Origin: a bacterium | GTDB lineage: Bacteria; Vulcanimicrobiota; Vulcanimicrobiia; Vulcanimicrobiales; Vulcanimicrobiaceae | DNA: 8,475 nucleotides | Reading direction: 5' to 3' | NCBI GenBank assembly: GCA_021807065.1 | Contig: JAKAPO010000084.1 | Span: 1 to 8,475 of the forward strand | In this document: positions 4,989 through 8,475 of the stretch, piece after piece | Layout: every line of letters starts with the position of its first letter | Numbering within the stretch: the first letter of the stretch is position 1 | The notes under the pieces: generated by a model | What the model was told of the DNA's origin: nothing | Database searches by the model: none | The model's input: the letters and a program-made list of their open reading frames with translations, nothing else | Position numbers and translations under genes: made by a program

Positions 4989-7649
4989 GTGAAGGCGCTG
5001 CGTTCGTTACTCACCGTATGCTTGCTGAGCGTCGTCGCAACGGCAAGTACGCCTGCAGCTACGTCGCTTACGGTAACGCGCGCGACGCTTGCCAACGGTT
5101 TGCGCGTCGTCGTCGTACGCGATCCGTTAGCACCCGTCGTGACCGCGGTGTTGAACTATCGCGTCGGTTCGAACGAAGAACGCTATCCCGGTGAGGCGCA
5201 TGCGTTGGAGCACATGATGTTTCGCGGAACGCCCACGATCTCACAGGCGCAGCTCTTCGAGATCAGTCAACTGATGGGCGGCAGCTACGATGCGGACACC
5301 CAGCCGGAGATGACGCAGTTCTTCTTCACCGTACCGGTACAGTACCTCGGGGTCGCCATGCGCCTCGAGGCGGATCGCGCGCGGCATCTAACGCTGGCGG
5401 AATCCGGTTGGACCGCCGAGCGGGGTGCGATCGAACAAGAGGTAACGCAAGACGACAGCATCCCGATCGAAAGACTCTTCGAACGCACGATCCTGCCGTC
5501 CATCTTCAAAGGTACGCCGTACGCCAAGGACACGCTCGGTACCCTGTATTCTTTCGGGCACCAAATCAATGCGAGCGTCCTGCGAGATTTTTACTCTACG
5601 TGGTATCATCCGAACAACGCCGTTTACGTCATCGTGGGCGACGTCGACGGTCCGGCGGCGATACGGATGGCGGAGAAATACTTCGGTAGCATTCGGCCCG
5701 TGAAGCTCCCCGCACGCTCCAGCGTCAGCTTGCGGCCGATACAACGCGCCACGTATCGAGTGACGAGCGATCAGCCATATTCGCTCGTTGGGCTCTCGTT
5801 TCGCCTGCCCGGTTGGAAAGATCGCGACTACGCGGCCGCTCAGATTCTCGAGGCGGTCCTCAACGATCAACGCGCAAACCTGTACGGTTTGGTCGCGTCG
5901 GGCAAATCGCTGTACGCGGGTTTTCAGGACATCAGCTCGCATGCATACGCCACGGCGAGCGCGGCGTTCAGCGTCGTCCCGGTGACGACCAACGTGCAGA
6001 CCGCGGAGAATGATTTGCGTGCTGTGCTCGAGGGCTATCGGCAAACCGGTCTACCGCGCGATTTGGTCGAGGTTGCAAAACGCCGCGCGATCGCTGCCAG
6101 CGAATTCGGAGGTAATTCGATCGAGGGACTCGCTTTCGAATGGAGCGATGCGGTTGCGCTGCGCGGAGATCGTTCGCCGGATCAGCTCTTGCGAGCGATG
6201 GAGCGCGTGAGCGTTACGGACGTCAACCGAGTGTTCCGGCGATACATCAATCCGAACACGGCGATCGTAGCGTACGCGGTTCCAAAGAATGCGGGCGCCG
6301 TGAAAGCCGCTGCCCCTGCTCTCGCGCAAGAGAACAACACGCTCACGCCCGAGCGATCGCAGCCACTCCCAACATGGGCACGGGCCGCATTCGCGCGTGT
6401 TGGCCTTCCGGCGCAGGTAGTGCATCCAGTTTCGATGACGCTGCCGAACGGGATGCGTTTGGTCGTGATCCCGGAGCACGTGACCGACACGGTCGAGGTA
6501 TACGGCGGGATCACGAGCAGCGAGCACAGAGAGGCGCCCCCCGACAAGCAGGGCGTTGCCGACATCACGAATGGCCTGTTCGCTTACGGCACGACGCAAT
6601 ACGACCGCATTCAGCTGAGGCAACAGCTCGATGCTATCGCCGCAGACGTGTCAGCCGGGATTCCTTTCTCGCTGCGCGTGCTCTCGAGTCATTTCGACCG
6701 CGGCGTGCAACTGCTGGCCGACGAAGAGCTGCATCCTGCATTCCCCACAGCGGCGTTCCAAATCGTCAAGCAGGAAACGGTAGGCGAGCTGACCGGTGAG
6801 ATGACATCACCGGATCATTTGGCATCGGTTGCGTTGCATAGAGCGCTCTATCCGCCGACCGATCCGATGCAGCTCTTTGCAACGCCGCAGACGGCGGGCT
6901 CCGTTACGCTCGGCGACGTGCGATCCTACTATGCAACAGTCTATCGTCCCGATATGACGACCGTCGTGGTGATCGGCGACGTCACGCCAGGACGAGCGCG
7001 GGCGACGTTCGAGCGGTATTTTGGCGCGTGGACGGCGCACGGTCCGAAACCGGACGTGCACGCACCGCAGGTGCCGAAGAACGGGATGGCGAGCGTCGTC
7101 GTTCCCGACCCGTCGCGGGGGCAGTCGCTAGTGCGGCTGGCACAAGTCCTCGACCTTCCCCGCGCAGATCCTGATTTCGCGCTCCTGCAAGTCGCGAACA
7201 ACGTCTTGGGAGGCGGTGGATTCGGTTCTCTGTTGATGGACGACCTTCGCGTCAAGCATGGCTACGTGTATGGCGTCGGTTCGGATCTGACGTGGCTCAA
7301 GAACCGCGCCGTGTTCATGATTACCTACGCATGCGATCCCGACAAGATCGTCCCCGCGCAGCAGCTGGCGCTTGCCGATCTGAGCCAACTCGAACGCGGC
7401 GATATCTCAGGGAATCGCCTCGAGCGCGCAAAAGCGATGCTGATGAGCGATTCCGTGCTTCGCGCCGATAGTTTCAGGGGCACGGCCGGGCAAATGCTCG
7501 ATTACAGCCTGTACGGCCTTCCGCTGAATCAGGGCCAAATCGACGCACGGCGAGAACTCTCGGCGACCCCGGAATCTGTGCGCGCCGCCCTGCAGAAGTG
7601 GATCCTGCCCAACGCTTTCGTGCGCATCGTCGAAGGTCCGGGTCCGTAA
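4989..7649 (+). CDS. Secreted two-domain M16 (insulinase/pitrilysin) family zinc peptidase
   Basis: An 886-residue protein, probably exported. GTG 4989 starts a signal peptide (MKALR, hydrophobic LLTVCLLSVVATA, then STPAA with cleavage likely near residue 24). The N-terminal M16 domain carries the inverted zinc motif HALEH (His71, Glu74, His75) and the third ligand in the downstream ERGAIEQE segment, most likely Glu151, at the expected spacing. The second half (about 470-880) repeats the M16 fold (TLPNGMRLVVI mirrors TLANGLRVVVV) but has GVADITNG in place of the zinc motif, so it is a non-catalytic partner domain. The C-terminal glycine-rich GGGGFGSLL with RVKHGYVYGVGS (about 740-765) is typical of substrate-contacting M16 C-domains. 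This matches single-chain bacterial M16 peptidases that degrade peptides in the periplasm or outside the cell; the natural substrate is unknown. The frame stays open upstream into recG, but that part is arginine-rich out-of-frame sequence. Stop TAA abuts the next gene's GTG. Confidence 0.93.
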   Translation: MKALRSLLTVCLLSVVATASTPAATSLTVTRATLANGLRVVVVRDPLAPVVTAVLNYRVGSNEERYPGEAHALEHMMFRGTPTISQAQLFEISQLMGGSYDADTQPEMTQFFFTVPVQYLGVAMRLEADRARHLTLAESGWTAERGAIEQEVTQDDSIPIERLFERTILPSIFKGTPYAKDTLGTLYSFGHQINASVLRDFYSTWYHPNNAVYVIVGDVDGPAAIRMAEKYFGSIRPVKLPARSSVSLRPIQRATYRVTSDQPYSLVGLSFRLPGWKDRDYAAAQILEAVLNDQRANLYGLVASGKSLYAGFQDISSHAYATASAAFSVVPVTTNVQTAENDLRAVLEGYRQTGLPRDLVEVAKRRAIAASEFGGNSIEGLAFEWSDAVALRGDRSPDQLLRAMERVSVTDVNRVFRRYINPNTAIVAYAVPKNAGAVKAAAPALAQENNTLTPERSQPLPTWARAAFARVGLPAQVVHPVSMTLPNGMRLVVIPEHVTDTVEVYGGITSSEHREAPPDKQGVADITNGLFAYGTTQYDRIQLRQQLDAIAADVSAGIPFSLRVLSSHFDRGVQLLADEELHPAFPTAAFQIVKQETVGELTGEMTSPDHLASVALHRALYPPTDPMQLFATPQTAGSVTLGDVRSYYATVYRPDMTTVVVIGDVTPGRARATFERYFGAWTAHGPKPDVHAPQVPKNGMASVVVPDPSRGQSLVRLAQVLDLPRADPDFALLQVANNVLGGGGFGSLLMDDLRVKHGYVYGVGSDLTWLKNRAVFMITYACDPDKIVPAQQLALADLSQLERGDISGNRLERAKAMLMSDSVLRADSFRGTAGQMLDYSLYGLPLNQGQIDARRELSATPESVRAALQKWILPNAFVRIVEGPGP

Positions 7650-8351
7650 GTGCCTGCGGGATGCGCGGTCGGTTTCGATATCGACCACACGCTGGCGATC
7701 GATAACAAGCTCGAGCGCATCGCGTTCTTGCGTCTCCTTCCAGCCATAGACGCCGCCGGTGGATCCGCACTAGGGACGCTCGATCAAGAGACGAGCGCGA
7801 TCGACACGCTGCTGGAGCGTCAGCGCAGCGGGGCCTTCAGCATCGATGAGGCCGTCCGGCGCTATGTCTCGGAACGCGGCGTTACGGATCCGTACCCATT
7901 CGTCCACCGTTTCCGGGAGATCGCGCTTTCGCTCGTCGATCAAATCGTCGTGCCGCTCTCAGGCGTACCGCGGCTTCTAGCGCAGATGCGTTCCCACGGA
8001 CTCGCCGCAGCCGTTCTTAGCAACGGTTGGAGTCCGTTGCAGCAACGCAAAGCCGAGCGCGCCGGCTTCGACGGACCGGTCCTCGCCAGCAGCGATATCG
8101 GAATTTCCAAACCCGACGCGCAGGCGTTTGCGGCGCTCGTGGAGAGGCTCGCGGTGCCCGCGGAATGCGTTTGGTACGTCGGTGACAATCCCCGAGCCGA
8201 CGTCGCAGGTGCAAAGCATGCGGGGCTTCGAGCTATTTGGTATAACGCCGAAAACCGGTCCTATCCCGAAGGGCTTGCGCAACCGGACGCCGTGGTGACG
8301 GATATCTGCGACGTGCTGGAGATCGTCACCGCGCCGGCGGTGGTGAGCTAA
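7650..8351 (+). CDS. HAD-superfamily hydrolase (haloacid dehalogenase-like phosphatase)
   Basis: A 233-residue cytosolic hydrolase, most likely a phosphatase of a small phosphorylated metabolite. All four HAD motifs are present: motif I DIDHTLAID (10-18, nucleophile Asp10 and acid/base Asp12), motif II LSNGWS (Ser124), motif III ISKPDAQAF (Lys154) and motif IV GDNPRADV (Asp179, Asp184). The region between motifs I and II (about 20-100) is long enough for an alpha-helical C1 cap, as in the phosphoglycolate phosphatase/YjjG-like branch. The motif IV continuation AGAKHAGLRAIWYN is typical of that branch. No domain reveals the substrate. GTG 7650 directly follows the M16 stop and puts motif I nine residues from the N-terminus, as is usual. 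A GAAGG at 7632-7636 is a distant ribosome-binding candidate; translation is probably coupled. The stop overlaps the rsmD ATG by one base (TAATG). Confidence 0.9.
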   Translation: MPAGCAVGFDIDHTLAIDNKLERIAFLRLLPAIDAAGGSALGTLDQETSAIDTLLERQRSGAFSIDEAVRRYVSERGVTDPYPFVHRFREIALSLVDQIVVPLSGVPRLLAQMRSHGLAAAVLSNGWSPLQQRKAERAGFDGPVLASSDIGISKPDAQAFAALVERLAVPAECVWYVGDNPRADVAGAKHAGLRAIWYNAENRSYPEGLAQPDAVVTDICDVLEIVTAPAVVS

Positions 8352-8475
8352 TGCCGCGCATCACCGGCGGCGAGCTGGGCAGCCGTAAACTGCGCTCGCC
8401 GAAGTCGAGAACGGTCAGGCCGACGCCTGGGCGCGTCAAAGAGTCGCTTTTTTCCATTCTGATGCATCGCATCGA
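8351..8475 (+). CDS. rsmD: 16S rRNA (guanine(966)-N2)-methyltransferase RsmD, N-terminal part (3'-truncated by window edge)
   Basis: Only the first 41 codons are present; the frame is open at the window edge. The visible part is the diagnostic RsmD N-terminus: MPRITGGELGSRKL matches the family's RIIGGxxxGRxL opening, and RPTPGRVKESLFSIL (23-37) matches the RPTxDRVREALFNIL block, which precedes the SAM-binding Rossmann domain not seen here. The family methylates G966 of 16S rRNA in the small-subunit head, a SAM-dependent step late in assembly. The gene is read from ATG 8351, sharing one base with the HAD stop. rsmD lies near recG and coaD in many bacteria, which supports the assignment. The catalytic NPPY-type motif would lie outside the window. 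Confidence 0.92.
   Translation, partial: MPRITGGELGSRKLRSPKSRTVRPTPGRVKESLFSILMHRI

Noticed and set aside
5013..5025. Possible lipoprotein lipobox around Cys11 of the M16 signal peptide
   Set aside because: The residues before the cysteine are L-T-V, not the required small residue at -1, and the cysteine lies in the middle of the hydrophobic core. A standard signal peptidase I site fits better.
5388..6044. Long antisense open frame (218 codons) opposite the M16 gene
   Set aside because: It shadows a well-conserved peptidase domain, is rich in arginine and has no recognisable motif or ribosome-binding site.

Overview
The window is a high-GC, densely packed bacterial chromosome segment read entirely from the + strand. 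It is mostly housekeeping. I see no insertion sequence, phage gene, CRISPR array, toxin-antitoxin pair or recognisable new defence or biosynthetic system. The organism cannot be named from this sequence. GTG starts, a fused HisIE, tRNA genes without an encoded CCA tail and an exported two-domain M16 zinc-peptidase homologue suggest a GC-rich free-living bacterium, perhaps a diderm phylum outside the well-studied groups. That placement is inference.

Layout. (1) Positions 3-290 hold the C-terminal end of a small membrane protein that begins before the window. (2) Two tRNA genes follow, tRNA-Gly(CCC) at 343-413 and tRNA-Cys(GCA) at 435-506. (3) Only 13 bases after tRNA-Cys, a colinear gene train starts: a PanE/ApbA-family ketopantoate reductase-like enzyme (520-1470), hisF (1480-2241), hisIE (2232-2855), recG (2839-4926), a secreted M16-type peptidase (4989-7649), a HAD-family hydrolase (7650-8351) and the first 41 codons of rsmD (8351 to the window end). 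Junctions are overlaps (10, 17 and 1 bases), direct abutment (M16/HAD) or gaps of 9 bases. The exception is the 62-base recG-M16 gap.

How the genes work together. HisF and HisIE catalyse steps of histidine biosynthesis: pyrophosphohydrolase and cyclohydrolase (HisIE), then the cyclase half of IGP synthase (HisF). RecG remodels stalled replication forks and RsmD methylates 16S rRNA; the two are often near each other in bacteria. The M16 protein and HAD hydrolase sit between them and have no obvious functional link to either. The train looks like a mixed housekeeping operon held together by translational coupling.

The observations most worth a second look are non-coding or contextual: a perfect 8-bp GC-rich hairpin that displays the M16 Shine-Dalgarno sequence in its loop; a CDS start almost touching a tRNA 3' end without a visible ribosome-binding site; and a K+-channel-like pore layout without the canonical filter in the truncated membrane protein.
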